Source: Mesorhizobium australicum WSM2073
GTDB lineage: Bacteria; Pseudomonadota; Alphaproteobacteria; Rhizobiales; Rhizobiaceae
DNA length: 64,000 bases
Reading direction: 5' to 3'
NCBI RefSeq assembly: GCF_000230995.2
Contig: NC_019973.1
Span: 372,001-436,000, forward strand
Position numbers and translations under genes: made by a program. Positions 16,830-26,636 of this stretch are shown here, one piece after another; position 1 is the first letter of the stretch, and each line of letters opens with the position of its first letter. Under the pieces are notes generated by a model. The model searched no databases and had not been told where the DNA came from. It worked only from the letters and a program-made list of their open reading frames with translations.

Positions 16830-17738
16830 ATGAAGCAGAGATACACAATCCGGCACGGTGCGTTGGACGGGGTCGAGGTATTCCTGGCCGTCGCGCGGCA
16901 TCGTAACTTCCGCCGTGCCGCGGCCGAACTGGCGGTAACGCCGTCCGCGGTAAGCCAGGCGGTGCGCGCGCTGGAAGCCCGCATCGGTGCGGCCCTGTTT
17001 GCCCGCACGACCCGAAGCGTCGGCCTGACCGAGGCTGGCCAGCGGTTCCTCGACCGCGCCGGACCTGCCTTCGAGGAGATCATGGCCGCAGGCGAGGTCG
17101 CCCGCGATGTCGGCCAGCGGCCGACCGGGCTTTTGCGACTGTCCCTGCCCCGCGCGGTCGTGCCGCTGGTCCTGGAGCCTATGATCGCGTCGTTCTGCCG
17201 GGCCTATCCCGAGATCGAACTGGAGATCGCCGCCAGCGACGAGATGGTCGATCTCGCCGCCGGCGGATTCGATGCCGGCATCCGGCTGGGCCAGTTCATA
17301 GCGCCCGACATGATCGCGGTGCGGCTGACGCCGCCCTTCTCCTTCGTGGTCGTCGGCAGCCCGGACTATCTCGAGCGCCACGGCCAGCCAGAACAGATCA
17401 CCGATCTGCGCCACCACGCCTGCCTGCGCCTGCGCCGCGCGAACGGCGCCGTCGCACCCTGGTCCTTCGCCGACGGCAGCGGGGCGATCGAGGCGGTCGT
17501 CTCGGGCCCGCTGATCGCGCATGACTATCCAACCTTGCTGGGGGCCGCGATCCAAGGCGTCGGCCTGGCGCAGACGCCTCGGCCTGTCGCCGACGGCGCA
17601 ATAGAACAGGGAAAACTCAAACCGGTGCTGGAACACTTTGCCGGCGCGACACCTGGCGTCTTCCTCTATCATCCTGGCAAGCGTCAGGTCCTGCCGAAGC
17701 TGCGCGCCTTCATCGATCATCTTAAATCCGCGGTCTGA
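16830..17738 (+). CDS. LysR-family transcriptional regulator
   Basis: 302 residues. The N-terminal winged helix-turn-helix covers ~12-70: VEVFLAVARHRNFRRAAAEL, TPSAVSQAVRALEARIG, LFARTTRSVGLTEAG. The C-terminal ~95-295 is the LysR effector-binding domain, with LRLSLPRAVVPLVLEPMI, GFDAGIRLGQFIAPDMIAV and AAIQGVGLAQTPRPV; this layout is common in the subgroup next to oxidoreductase or small membrane genes. It is transcribed divergently from the broken membrane-protein gene with 99 bases between the starts, the usual LysR arrangement for controlling the neighbour. Effector unknown. Confidence 0.93.
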   Translation: MKQRYTIRHGALDGVEVFLAVARHRNFRRAAAELAVTPSAVSQAVRALEARIGAALFARTTRSVGLTEAGQRFLDRAGPAFEEIMAAGEVARDVGQRPTGLLRLSLPRAVVPLVLEPMIASFCRAYPEIELEIAASDEMVDLAAGGFDAGIRLGQFIAPDMIAVRLTPPFSFVVVGSPDYLERHGQPEQITDLRHHACLRLRRANGAVAPWSFADGSGAIEAVVSGPLIAHDYPTLLGAAIQGVGLAQTPRPVADGAIEQGKLKPVLEHFAGATPGVFLYHPGKRQVLPKLRAFIDHLKSAV

Positions 17739-17796
17739 GACAACGGGTAGAGGCAGCGCAGAAGTCGTTCCAGCAATTGACCCCGCTGGCGAGTGG

Positions 17797-18819
17797 TCAG
17801 GCCGGCGCGCCGGCGACCGATCCCCTGACCACCAGGTCGACTGGCCAGACCTCGCCGCGCGCGCCCTCCTCCAGTCCCGATATCCGCGCCGCCAGCCGCT
17901 CGGCGATGCGTGCGCCGGCCAGCCGGATCGACGAGCGCGTCGTGGACAGCGGCACGGAAAAATTCTCCGGCTTCAGCCAGGGAAAAACGTCGTCATGGGC
18001 AATCAGCGAGACGTCGCCGGGAATGCTGAGGCCAAGGTCGCGCACCGCGCGCACGACACCGAGCGCCATGATCAGGCTGGAACAGGCGATTGCCGTCGGC
18101 GCGCCTTCCTGTTCGAGCAGGCGCCGGGCGGCGCGATAGCCGTTCTCCTCGGTCATGACGAGCGAGCAGACATGGCGATCGTCCAATGCCAGGCCACTGG
18201 CGGCCAGCGCCCGGCGCAGGCCGCGCTCGCGGTGGATGGCAAAGGTCTCGCGGTCGTCGCCATTGATCAGCGCCAGCCGCCGGTGGCCGAGTTGGACGAG
18301 CAGCCGCGCGGCTTCGTGGAAGGCGCCTTCATTGTCGATGTCGAGAAAGGGATAGTCGAAATTCAGGCCCTCGCTGCGGCCATGGACGATGAAAGGAATG
18401 CCGAGCGTGTTGACCAGCGCCACGCGCCGGTCCTGCGGCCTCGGCGAAGAGATGTAGACGGCATCGACCTGCCGGTTGGCGACGATGCGGCGGTAGGTCG
18501 TTTCCTGGTCATCGGCATCGGTCGGTGACAGGACAAGGTCGAGCTCGTGCGAGCGGGCATAGTCGCCAAGACCGGACAGGAATTCGACGAAATGGGGATC
18601 GATGTCGACGGCTGCACCCGTCGGCAGGACATAGCCGATCATTCCGGACTTACCCGTGGCCAGCCGGCGCGCACTCGGATTGGGGCGATAGCCGTGGCGC
18701 TTGGCTGCGTCCACGACACGCCTGCGGGTTTCCTCGTTGACTTCGGGATAGCCGTTCAGCGCCCGGCTTACCGTGGTCTGGGAAAGCGCCAGCATATGCG
18801 CGAGTTGCTTGAGGTTCAC
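17797..18819 (-). CDS. aglR: LacI-family repressor of alpha-glucoside use
   Basis: 340 residues. LacI helix-turn-helix at ~1-25 (LKQLAHMLALSQTTVSRALN) with the hinge helix at ~45-55 (PNPSARRLATGKS), then a periplasmic-binding-protein-like sensor (MIGYVLPTGAAVDIDPHFVE to VSLIAHDDVFPWL). It is divergent from aglE, matching the aglR-aglEFGAK order of rhizobia. It should repress the cluster until an alpha-glucoside binds. A perfect palindrome AAAGCGCTTT lies 18 bases upstream of its own start and a longer one lies before aglE, so it probably controls both itself and the transport operon. Confidence 0.93.
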   Translation of the reverse strand: MNLKQLAHMLALSQTTVSRALNGYPEVNEETRRRVVDAAKRHGYRPNPSARRLATGKSGMIGYVLPTGAAVDIDPHFVEFLSGLGDYARSHELDLVLSPTDADDQETTYRRIVANRQVDAVYISSPRPQDRRVALVNTLGIPFIVHGRSEGLNFDYPFLDIDNEGAFHEAARLLVQLGHRRLALINGDDRETFAIHRERGLRRALAASGLALDDRHVCSLVMTEENGYRAARRLLEQEGAPTAIACSSLIMALGVVRAVRDLGLSIPGDVSLIAHDDVFPWLKPENFSVPLSTTRSSIRLAGARIAERLAARISGLEEGARGEVWPVDLVVRGSVAGAPA

Positions 18820-18837
18820 GAGAGGCCTCCCTGCCTC

Positions 18838-18847
18838 AAAGCGCTTT
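18838..18847. promoter_or_regulatory. LacI-type operator, proximal to aglR
   Basis: AAAGCGCTTT, a perfect 10-base palindrome with the central CG typical of LacI-family operators, 18 bases upstream of the aglR start. The same core recurs at 19061-19070. The 364-base aglR-aglE gap also holds ACTAA-N5-TTAGT at 18995-19009, which may be a third weaker site, and no gene. Confidence 0.75.
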
Positions 18848-19021
18848 TAAATTGAATCGACCCAAACGCCACAAGGGCGTGGCCAACTCCACATGGACCA
18901 TAAGCGTGCCGGGGCCCTGTTTGAAACGAAAATTGCTGCTGCAGTGCCGAAAAAGCATGTTGCGGTGCAAATTTTTGGACCCTGGCAGACGGCGACTAAA
19001 TCGATTAGTTCCTGCTCCCCC

Positions 19022-19050
19022 TTGACACCCGCCCGATTCAGTGGCGAGAT
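19022..19050 (+). promoter_or_regulatory. Candidate sigma-70 promoter for aglE
   Basis: TTGACA at 19022-19027 is a consensus -35 box. A 17-base spacer leads to CGAGAT (19045-19050), a poor -10. The operator at 19059-19072 would then sit over the transcription start, as expected for LacI-type repression. Confidence 0.5.
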
Positions 19051-19058
19051 CAACAAAG

Positions 19059-19072
19059 CCAAAGCGCTTTGG
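19059..19072. promoter_or_regulatory. LacI-type operator of the agl operon
   Basis: CCAAAGCGCTTTGG is a perfect 14-base palindrome 111 bases upstream of the aglE start and immediately downstream of the candidate promoter. It shares the core AAAGCGCTTT with the site next to aglR. Confidence 0.82.
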
Positions 19073-19183
19073 AAGACTGTTCGAAAGGTTGCGGTTCCCT
19101 TGCGACTGAGTCACAGTCCTGCGGCGTCGGCGGGCGGAATGGAGGTTCCGTCCGGTGTGTGTGACCCACTGGGAGGAATACCG

Positions 19184-20539
19184 ATGAAGAAAATGCTTTT
19201 GCTGGGTGTTGCGTCTGCCGCATTCGCCCTGAGCGCGCCCGCGCATGCCGAACTGAAGTTCAAGCCGGGCGAGGACAAGCGCTTCAACTGGGCGAATTAC
19301 GAGGACCTCAAGAAAGTCGACCTCAAGGGCGAGACCCTGACCATCTTCGGACCGTGGCGTGGCGAGGACGAGACGCTTGTCCGGTCGGTACTCGATTATT
19401 TCTCCGAAGCCACCGGCGCAGAGGTCAAATATTCCTCGTCCGAGAATTACGAGCAACAGATCGTCATCGACACCCAGGCCGGCAGCCCGCCCAACATCGC
19501 CGTCCTGCCGCAGCCGGGCCTCATCCAGGACCTCGCTTCCAAGGGCGTGCTGACCCCGCTCGGCGACGACGTCGCAGCCTGGGTCAAGGAGAATTACGCC
19601 GCCGGCGACTCCTGGGCCAAGCTCGGAACTTACAACGGCAAGGACGGCAAGCCGGGCTTCTATGCCTTTCCCTACAAGATCGACGTGAAGGGGCTGGTCT
19701 GGTACTCGCCCGACAATTTCGAGGAAGCTGGCTACAAGGTGCCGAAGACGCAGGAAGAACTTGCCGAACTCGAGAAGAAGATCATCGCCGATGGCGGCAA
19801 GCCGTGGTGTATCGGGCTTGGTTCGGGCGGCGCGACGGGCTGGCCGGCGACCGACTGGGTCGAGGACATCATGCTGCGCACGCAGACTCCCGAAGTCTAC
19901 GACAAGTGGGTGAAGAACGAGATTCCGTTCAACGACCCGGCCGTGGTCAACGCCATCGACATCTTCGGCAAGATCGCCACCGACGACAAGATGGTCGACG
20001 GCGGCGCCAAGGCGGTCGCGGCGACCGACTTCCGCGACAGCCCGAAGGGCCTCTTTACCGTACCGCCGAAGTGCTACATGCACCATCAGGCATCGTTCAT
20101 CCCCTCCTTCTTCCCGGAGGGCGTGAAGCTTGGCCAGGATGCGGACTTCTTCCCCTACCCGCCCTACGCCGCCAAGCCGGAACTCGGGACGCCGCTGGAA
20201 GTCGCCGGAACGCTGGTGATGATCACCAAGGATTCCAAGGCATCGCGCGAATTCATCAAGTTCCTGCAGATGCCGCTCGCGCATGAATTGTGGATGGCAC
20301 AGAAGAGCTTCGTCACACCCTTCAAGGGGGCCAACAAGGACGCCTATGGCAGCGATGCGCTGAAGAAGCAGGGCGAGATCCTGGTCGGCGCCACGACGGT
20401 GCGCTTCGACGGCTCCGACCTGATGCCCGGCAAGGTCGGCGCCGGCTCGTTCTGGACTGGCATGATCGACCTGGTCGGCGGCAAGTCCGCCCAGGACGTC
20501 GCCACCGACATCCAGAAGAGCTGGGACGCCATCAAATAG
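19184..20539 (+). CDS. aglE: Alpha-glucoside ABC transporter substrate-binding protein
   Basis: 451 residues from ATG 19184, which has GGGAGGA seven bases upstream; the open frame extends further back but that part is the operator region. Sec signal peptide MKKMLLLGVASAAFALSAPAHA at the N-terminus. The mature protein is a family-1 solute-binding protein: GETLTIFGPWRGEDETLVRS, YEQQIVIDTQAGSPPNIAVL, FPYKIDVKGLVWYSP, and a C-terminal DVATDIQKSWDAIK. It binds maltose, trehalose, sucrose or similar alpha-glucosides in the periplasm for AglFGK. First gene of the agl operon. Confidence 0.93.
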   Translation: MKKMLLLGVASAAFALSAPAHAELKFKPGEDKRFNWANYEDLKKVDLKGETLTIFGPWRGEDETLVRSVLDYFSEATGAEVKYSSSENYEQQIVIDTQAGSPPNIAVLPQPGLIQDLASKGVLTPLGDDVAAWVKENYAAGDSWAKLGTYNGKDGKPGFYAFPYKIDVKGLVWYSPDNFEEAGYKVPKTQEELAELEKKIIADGGKPWCIGLGSGGATGWPATDWVEDIMLRTQTPEVYDKWVKNEIPFNDPAVVNAIDIFGKIATDDKMVDGGAKAVAATDFRDSPKGLFTVPPKCYMHHQASFIPSFFPEGVKLGQDADFFPYPPYAAKPELGTPLEVAGTLVMITKDSKASREFIKFLQMPLAHELWMAQKSFVTPFKGANKDAYGSDALKKQGEILVGATTVRFDGSDLMPGKVGAGSFWTGMIDLVGGKSAQDVATDIQKSWDAIK

Positions 20540-20579
20540 GCCGCTCCGGCGCGACCTGATCTTTCCTCATCTTGCTGCT

Positions 20580-20603
20580 GGATCCGGGCTACGGCCCGGA
20601 TCC
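20580..20603 (+). terminator. Hairpin between aglE and aglF
   Basis: GGATCCGGGC (20580-20589) and GCCCGGATCC (20594-20603) form a perfect 10-base stem with a four-base loop in the 173-base aglE-aglF gap. No T-run follows. In binding-protein operons a hairpin here usually stabilises the binding-protein mRNA or lowers downstream expression, giving more AglE than AglFGK. Confidence 0.55.
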
Positions 20604-20712
20604 GACCGGCGGGGCACGCCGGAAGCTTCGCGTTTCGATTGTTCCGAATAACTGAAAGTCGGCGCATTGGTCGCCAGCATCGCTGGCCGGTCACGCGCAG
20701 GGAGAGGGACCC

Positions 20713-21726
20713 ATGGCGGCTCAGATTTTCTCGGCAATATTCGTCATCATCATCGGCGTCGGCGGCTGCGTCGCCTATTTCTGGGGCGCCAACAAACTGC
20801 TTGACCTGATCTTCCCCGCGCGCGGGGTGTCCGGAACGGCCGCCGTCAACAATCTGCGCCGGCAGGGATTGGTGCGGCCCTGGTTGTTCGTGGGTCCGGC
20901 GCTGATCATCCTGACCATCTATCTGGTCTATCCGGTGATCGCGACGCTGTGGCTGTCCTTCTTCGATCGCGGCGGCACGAGTTTCGTGGGATTCGCCAAC
21001 TATGAATGGGCGCTGCGCGATCCGGATCTGCGAAACGCCATCCGCAACAACATATTGTGGCTGGCGGTGGTGCCGGCGGCCTGCACCTTCCTCGGCCTGA
21101 TCATCGCCGTGCTCACCGACAAAATATGGTGGGGAACGATCGCCAAGAGCCTGATTTTCCTGCCGCTGGCCATCTCCTTCGTCGGCGCCAGCGTGATCTG
21201 GAAGTTCATCTACGAGTATCGTGGCCAGGGCCAGATCCAGATCGGCCTGCTCAACGCCATCATCCAGTATTTCGGCGGCCAGCCGCAGGTCTGGATATCG
21301 CTGCCGTTCTGGAACAACTTCTTCCTGATGGTCATCCTGATCTGGATCCAGACCGGCTTCGCCATGGTCATCCTGTCCTCGGCGCTGCGCGGCATCCCCG
21401 AAGAAACACTGGAAGCCGCGGTCATAGACGGCGCCAATCCGTTCCAGATCTTCTGGAAGATCATGGTGCCACAGATCTGGGGCACCATCGCGGTGGTATG
21501 GACCACCATCACCATCCTGGTGCTGAAAGTGTTCGACATCGTCCTGACCATGACCAACGGTCAATGGAACAGCCAGGTGCTGGCCAATCTGATGTTCGAC
21601 TGGATGTTCCGCGGCGGCGGCGATTTCGGCCGCGGCGCGACCATAGCCATCATCATCATGATTGCCGTCATTCCGATCATGGTCTGGAACATCCGCCAGG
21701 CCAACAAAGAGACGGGAGGGCACTGA
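20713..21726 (+). CDS. aglF: Alpha-glucoside ABC transporter permease
   Basis: 337 residues, MalF-type permease. An N-terminal helix at ~4-24 (FSAIFVIIIGVGGCVAYFWG) is followed by a short loop and the permease core from residue ~58 (WLFVGPALIILTIYLVYPVI). The EAA loop contacting AglK is EETLEAAVIDGANPFQIFWK (~230-250), then VPQIWGTIAVVWTTITILVL. ATG 20713 has GGAGAGGG just upstream. Stop is one base before the aglG ATG region (TGAGATG). Confidence 0.93.
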   Translation: MAAQIFSAIFVIIIGVGGCVAYFWGANKLLDLIFPARGVSGTAAVNNLRRQGLVRPWLFVGPALIILTIYLVYPVIATLWLSFFDRGGTSFVGFANYEWALRDPDLRNAIRNNILWLAVVPAACTFLGLIIAVLTDKIWWGTIAKSLIFLPLAISFVGASVIWKFIYEYRGQGQIQIGLLNAIIQYFGGQPQVWISLPFWNNFFLMVILIWIQTGFAMVILSSALRGIPEETLEAAVIDGANPFQIFWKIMVPQIWGTIAVVWTTITILVLKVFDIVLTMTNGQWNSQVLANLMFDWMFRGGGDFGRGATIAIIIMIAVIPIMVWNIRQANKETGGH

Positions 21727-21727
21727 G

Positions 21728-22882
21728 ATGGCCGTCGCGACCGGAAATTCCTTCGCCAGCCGTTTCGGCGTCCATATCGCAGTGCTCGTCTTCGTGGTGA
21801 TCTGGACCATCCCGACGCTCGGCATCCTCGTCTCGTCGCTGCGCGACAAGGACCAGATCATCGCCTCGGGTTGGTGGAATTCCTTCGCCAGTTCCAGCCA
21901 GACGGAAGCCGGGCGACTGCCGGCCGCCTCCACACAGGTAGAAAAGGACGGCAAGTTCGTTCTCCAGGGCAACATCTTCGGCGACGGGGCCAAGCGCGCG
22001 ATAAGCGCCTTCGGCGTCAAGGCGGCGGCACCGACGCAGTATCCTGCCGGCACATCAGCCGATCTCGGTGACGGCGTGACCCTCCAGATCAACGCCGACG
22101 GCAGCTTCGTCATGGCCTCGCCAAAGGCGTTCGAGGGCGACAGGGGCCAGCGCGTCTACTACGCTTCGTCGGCGCCGCCGAAATTCACCACCGACAATTA
22201 TCAGACCGTGCTGTTTTCCGAAGGCATCGGCCGCTCCTTCATGAATTCGCTAACGGTCACCATCCCGGCGACCGTCATCCCGATCCTGATCGCGGCCTTT
22301 GCGGCTTACGCACTGGCCTGGATGCGCTTTCCAGGCCGCGCGCTCCTGATCGCCGTCGTCATCGGCTTGCTGGTGGTGCCGCTGCAGATGTCGCTCATTC
22401 CACTGCTGAAGCTCTACAATGGCGTCGGCACGTTCTTCGGCGTGCCGTCCAAGACCTACCTCGGCATCTGGCTGGCGCATACCGGCTTCGGACTGCCCTT
22501 CGCCATCTACCTCTTGCGAAGCTATATTGCCGGCCTGCCGCGCGAGATCATGGAATCGGCGCGCATCGACGGCGCCAGCGATTTCGAGATCTTCGTCAAG
22601 ATCGTGCTGCCGCTGTCCTTCCCGGTGCTTGCCTCCTTCGCCATCTTCCAATTCCTGTGGGTATGGAACGATCTCCTGGTGGCAATGGTTTTCCTCGGAA
22701 CGGCGCCCGATCAGATCGTGCTGACGGCCAAGCTCAATGCTCTGCTTGGCTCGCGTGGCGGTAACTGGGAGATCCTGACGACATCGGCCTTCATCACCAT
22801 CATCGTGCCGCTGATCGTCTTCTTCTCGCTGCAGCGTTATTTCGTCCGCGGGCTGCTGGCCGGCTCGGTGAAAGGAGGTTGA
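21728..22882 (+). CDS. aglG: Alpha-glucoside ABC transporter permease with periplasmic insertion
   Basis: 384 residues, MalG-type permease. Helix 1 is FGVHIAVLVFVVIWTIPTLG (~13-32). A ~110-residue soluble insertion (~45-160, with VEKDGKFVLQGNIFGDGAKR) precedes the permease core that starts near NSLTVTIPATVIPIL; the insertion is characteristic of AglG. The EAA loop is REIMESARIDGASDFEIFVK (~272-291). ATG 21728 has GGGAGG upstream and follows the aglF stop by one base. Confidence 0.93.
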   Translation: MAVATGNSFASRFGVHIAVLVFVVIWTIPTLGILVSSLRDKDQIIASGWWNSFASSSQTEAGRLPAASTQVEKDGKFVLQGNIFGDGAKRAISAFGVKAAAPTQYPAGTSADLGDGVTLQINADGSFVMASPKAFEGDRGQRVYYASSAPPKFTTDNYQTVLFSEGIGRSFMNSLTVTIPATVIPILIAAFAAYALAWMRFPGRALLIAVVIGLLVVPLQMSLIPLLKLYNGVGTFFGVPSKTYLGIWLAHTGFGLPFAIYLLRSYIAGLPREIMESARIDGASDFEIFVKIVLPLSFPVLASFAIFQFLWVWNDLLVAMVFLGTAPDQIVLTAKLNALLGSRGGNWEILTTSAFITIIVPLIVFFSLQRYFVRGLLAGSVKGG

Positions 22883-22886
22883 GACC

Positions 22887-24551
22887 ATGCAATCGGCTTT
22901 GAAGGCGACTTCGAAACCAGACCCCGCCATCGACCGCGACTGGTGGCGGGGCGCGGTGATCTACCAGATCTATCCGCGCAGCTATCAGGATTCCAATGGC
23001 GACGGCATCGGCGACCTCAAGGGCATCATCGGCAGGCTGCCCTACATTGCCGCCCTTGGCGCGGACGCCATCTGGATCTCGCCTTTCTTCAAATCGCCAA
23101 TGAAGGATTTCGGCTATGACGTCTCGGATTATTGTGACGTCGACCCGATGTTCGGTACGCTGGCGGATTTCGATGCGCTGACGGCGGAGGCGCACCGACT
23201 GGGCCTCAAGGTGATGATCGACGAGGTGCTGTCGCATACCGCCGACATCCACCCCTGGTTCAAGGAAAGCCGCTCGAGCCGCACCAATCCCAAGGCCGAC
23301 TGGTATGTCTGGGCGGATGCAAGACCCGATGGCACGCCGCCCAACAACTGGCTGTCGATCTTTGGCGGCTCGGCCTGGCAATGGGACACCAGCCGCCAGC
23401 AATACTACCTGCACAATTTCCTGGCCGAGCAGCCCGACCTCAATTTCCACAACCGCGAAGTCCAGGACGCGCTGCTCGACGTCACCCGCTTCTGGCTGGA
23501 ACGCGGCGTCGACGGCTTTCGCCTCGACACCATCAATTTTTACTTCCACAGCCAGGGGCTGGAAAACAACCCGCCGCTGCCGCCGGAACAGCGCAACGAC
23601 CAGACGGCGCCGGCGGTCAATCCCTACAACTACCAGGACCATATCTACGACAAAAGCCGACCGGAAAACCTCGCCTTCCTCGAGCGCTTTCGCGCGCTGC
23701 TCGACGAGTACACGGCGACCGCAGCGGTCGGCGAAGTCGGCGATTCGCAACGCGGGCTGGACGTGGTCGCCGCCTATACCGCCGGCGGCAAGCGCGTGCA
23801 CATGTGCTATTCCTTCGACTTCCTGGCGCCGGAAAAGATCAGTGCCGCCAAGGTCCGCTCGGTGCTGGAAGCTTTTGGCCGGGTGGCCAGCGATGGCTGG
23901 TCGTGCTGGGCGTTTTCAAACCACGACGTGATGCGACCGGCCTCGCGCTGGGCCGCCGACGAGGCGGACCCGTCGGCCTATCTCAAGGTCATCTCGGCAT
24001 TGCTGATGTCGCTGCGCGGTTCGGTCTGCATCTACCAGGGCGAAGAACTCGGCCTCGGCGAGGCCGACCTGCGCTTCGAGGATCTGCAGGATCCCTACGG
24101 CATCCGTTTCTGGCCTGAATTCAAGGGCCGCGACGGCTGCCGCACGCCCATGGTGTGGGATGGCAATGCAAGGAATGGCGGCTTCTCCCAGGCAAAACCC
24201 TGGTTGCCGGTACCGGCCGAGCATCTGCCGCAGGCGGTCAACGTGCAGCAAGGCGACGAAACCTCCCTGCTTGAGCATTACCGGCGCTTTCTTTCTTTCC
24301 GCCGCGCCCATCCGGCGCTGGCCAAGGGGGACATCGCCTTCATCGAAAGCCAGGGCGACACCGTCGCCTTCACCCGCCGGTCGGGCAATGAGGAGATCGT
24401 CTGCGTCTTCAATCTGGGCGCAAGGCCGGCGAAGGTTGACCTCGGCAACCGAACCCTGCAACCTTTGCCGGGACACGGGTTCTCCGGGCAGGCGAGCACC
24501 GGGTCGGTCGAGCTCGGCGGCTATGGCGCCTGGTTCGGACGCATAGGCTGA
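22887..24551 (+). CDS. aglA: Alpha-glucosidase, GH13
   Basis: 554 residues, glycoside hydrolase family 13 of the oligo-1,6-glucosidase/alpha-glucosidase branch. Start WWRGAVIYQIYPRSYQDSNG is the family N-terminus. Conserved regions: I MIDEVLSHTAD, II DGFRLDTINF with the nucleophile Asp (~residue 213), III TAAVGEVGD with the acid/base Glu, IV FSNHDVMRP with the transition-state Asp. No signal peptide, so it splits imported disaccharides in the cytoplasm. AAAGGAGG lies nine bases before the ATG. Sits between the permeases and AglK, as in the rhizobial agl operon. Confidence 0.95.
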   Translation: MQSALKATSKPDPAIDRDWWRGAVIYQIYPRSYQDSNGDGIGDLKGIIGRLPYIAALGADAIWISPFFKSPMKDFGYDVSDYCDVDPMFGTLADFDALTAEAHRLGLKVMIDEVLSHTADIHPWFKESRSSRTNPKADWYVWADARPDGTPPNNWLSIFGGSAWQWDTSRQQYYLHNFLAEQPDLNFHNREVQDALLDVTRFWLERGVDGFRLDTINFYFHSQGLENNPPLPPEQRNDQTAPAVNPYNYQDHIYDKSRPENLAFLERFRALLDEYTATAAVGEVGDSQRGLDVVAAYTAGGKRVHMCYSFDFLAPEKISAAKVRSVLEAFGRVASDGWSCWAFSNHDVMRPASRWAADEADPSAYLKVISALLMSLRGSVCIYQGEELGLGEADLRFEDLQDPYGIRFWPEFKGRDGCRTPMVWDGNARNGGFSQAKPWLPVPAEHLPQAVNVQQGDETSLLEHYRRFLSFRRAHPALAKGDIAFIESQGDTVAFTRRSGNEEIVCVFNLGARPAKVDLGNRTLQPLPGHGFSGQASTGSVELGGYGAWFGRIG

Positions 24552-24580
24552 AACATCCGAGGAATCACTGGAGGAAACCA

Positions 24581-25693
<1,113 letters not shown>

Positions 25694-25719
25694 AGACGGC
25701 CGTCCGGTAATGAAAGAAC

Positions 25720-25748
25720 AAGAGCGGCGGGCCTGGCCCGCCGCTCTT
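25720..25748. terminator. Bidirectional terminator between aglK and the DUF680 array
   Basis: AAGAGCGGCGGGC (25720-25732) and GCCCGCCGCTCTT (25736-25748) are a perfect 13-base inverted repeat with a three-base loop, placed between two convergent transcription units. T-rich CTTGTC follows on the plus strand. Confidence 0.8.
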
Positions 25749-25766
25749 CTTGTCTGCACAGGCTGG

Positions 25767-26015
25767 TTAGTTGTTGCCGAAGAGATTGCGATCGGCACCC
25801 TGATGGGCCGGCTTCTGCACGTCGCCGGACGAGTTGAGCAGCTTGTAGACAGGCGAATCGCTGTTGCGGATCGCACCTGTATGCGACGTATCGACATTGA
25901 CAGTCGACGAAGCAGTGGGCTGGTTGACGCCGTTGGAGCCATAATTGTCGCTGCCGGCGAAGGCGCTGCCGGAGACGGCCAGAACGGCGGCGGCGGCAAT
26001 GAGGATCTTGTTCAT
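25767..26015 (-). CDS. DUF680-type small secreted protein, copy 4 (divergent, longest)
   Basis: 82 residues on the minus strand, starting at ATG 26015 with AGGAG eight or so bases before it. Signal peptide MNKILIAAAAVLAVSGSAFA, then GSDNYGSNGVNQPTAS, a variable middle with an insertion (SPVYKLLNSSGDVQK) not present in the other copies, and the conserved tail ADRNLFGNN. The family has no known function; it is described as nearly exclusive to Mesorhizobium loti relatives. Likely periplasmic or secreted. It is the most downstream of four head-to-tail paralogues. Confidence 0.8.
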   Translation of the reverse strand: MNKILIAAAAVLAVSGSAFAGSDNYGSNGVNQPTASSTVNVDTSHTGAIRNSDSPVYKLLNSSGDVQKPAHQGADRNLFGNN

Positions 26016-26085
26016 TTTAGGTACTCCTGAATTTTGGAAGTCCCGCGGACCGGCGGGCCAGAGCCCACCGGCCGTGGGATGGCCG

Positions 26086-26292
26086 TTAATGGCCGAAGAG
26101 GTTGCGGTCGCTGCCCTGCTGGACAGGCGCCGAGGTGGCCGGAGCCGACTTGCCGATCGACGCGGTATTCGAATTGTCGGTCGAAGCGGCAGCAGCCTGA
26201 TTGGCGCCGTTGGAGCCATAGTTGTCGCTGCCGGCGAAAGCGCTGCCAGAAAGGGCCAGAACGGCGGCGGCAGCAATAAGGATCTTGTTCAT
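26086..26292 (-). CDS. DUF680-type small secreted protein, copy 3
   Basis: 68 residues: signal peptide MNKILIAAAAVLALSGSAFA, then GSDNYGSNGANQAAAAS and the tail GSDRNLFGH. The predicted protein is identical, residue for residue, to the copy at 26362-26568, and the flanking DNA is also nearly identical, so this is a recent tandem duplication. AGGAG precedes the ATG at 26292. Function unknown. Confidence 0.8.
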   Translation of the reverse strand: MNKILIAAAAVLALSGSAFAGSDNYGSNGANQAAAASTDNSNTASIGKSAPATSAPVQQGSDRNLFGH

Positions 26293-26361
26293 GTTAGGTA
26301 CTCCTGAATTTTGGAAGTCCGGCTGCCGGCGGGCCAGAGCCCACCGGCCGTGGGATGGCCG

Positions 26362-26568
26362 TTAATGGCCGAAGAGGTTGCGGTCGCTGCCCTGCTGGAC
26401 AGGCGCCGAGGTGGCCGGAGCCGACTTGCCGATCGACGCGGTGTTCGAATTGTCGGTCGAAGCGGCAGCAGCCTGGTTGGCGCCGTTGGAGCCATAGTTG
26501 TCGCTGCCGGCGAAAGCGCTGCCGGAGAGGGCCAGAACGGCGGCGGCAGCAATGAGGATCTTGTTCAT
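26362..26568 (-). CDS. DUF680-type small secreted protein, copy 2
   Basis: 68 residues from ATG 26568, preceded by AGGAGTATTAAA. A longer open frame begins at 26613 but the signal peptide MNKILIAAAAVLALSGSAFA starts at 26568, so the shorter start is right. The protein is identical to the copy at 26086-26292. The mature ~48-residue peptide is rich in Ser, Asn, Ala and has no Cys. Function unknown. Confidence 0.8.
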   Translation of the reverse strand: MNKILIAAAAVLALSGSAFAGSDNYGSNGANQAAAASTDNSNTASIGKSAPATSAPVQQGSDRNLFGH

Positions 26569-26636
26569 TTTAATACTCCTGAATTTGTAGGTCCACCAGC
26601 GCGGCAGGGTCACCCGCCGCGTGCCAGGGATGGCTA

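Larger units (their letters stand above)
26019..26572 (-). repeat. Direct tandem duplication, ~276-base unit, two copies
   Basis: The unit from the ribosome site through the gene and the downstream GGGCCAGAGCCCACCGGCCG stretch occurs twice; gene starts lie 276 bases apart (26292 and 26568). Only a few scattered base differences and one indel in the spacer are seen, so duplication is recent or kept uniform by gene conversion. Confidence 0.85.
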
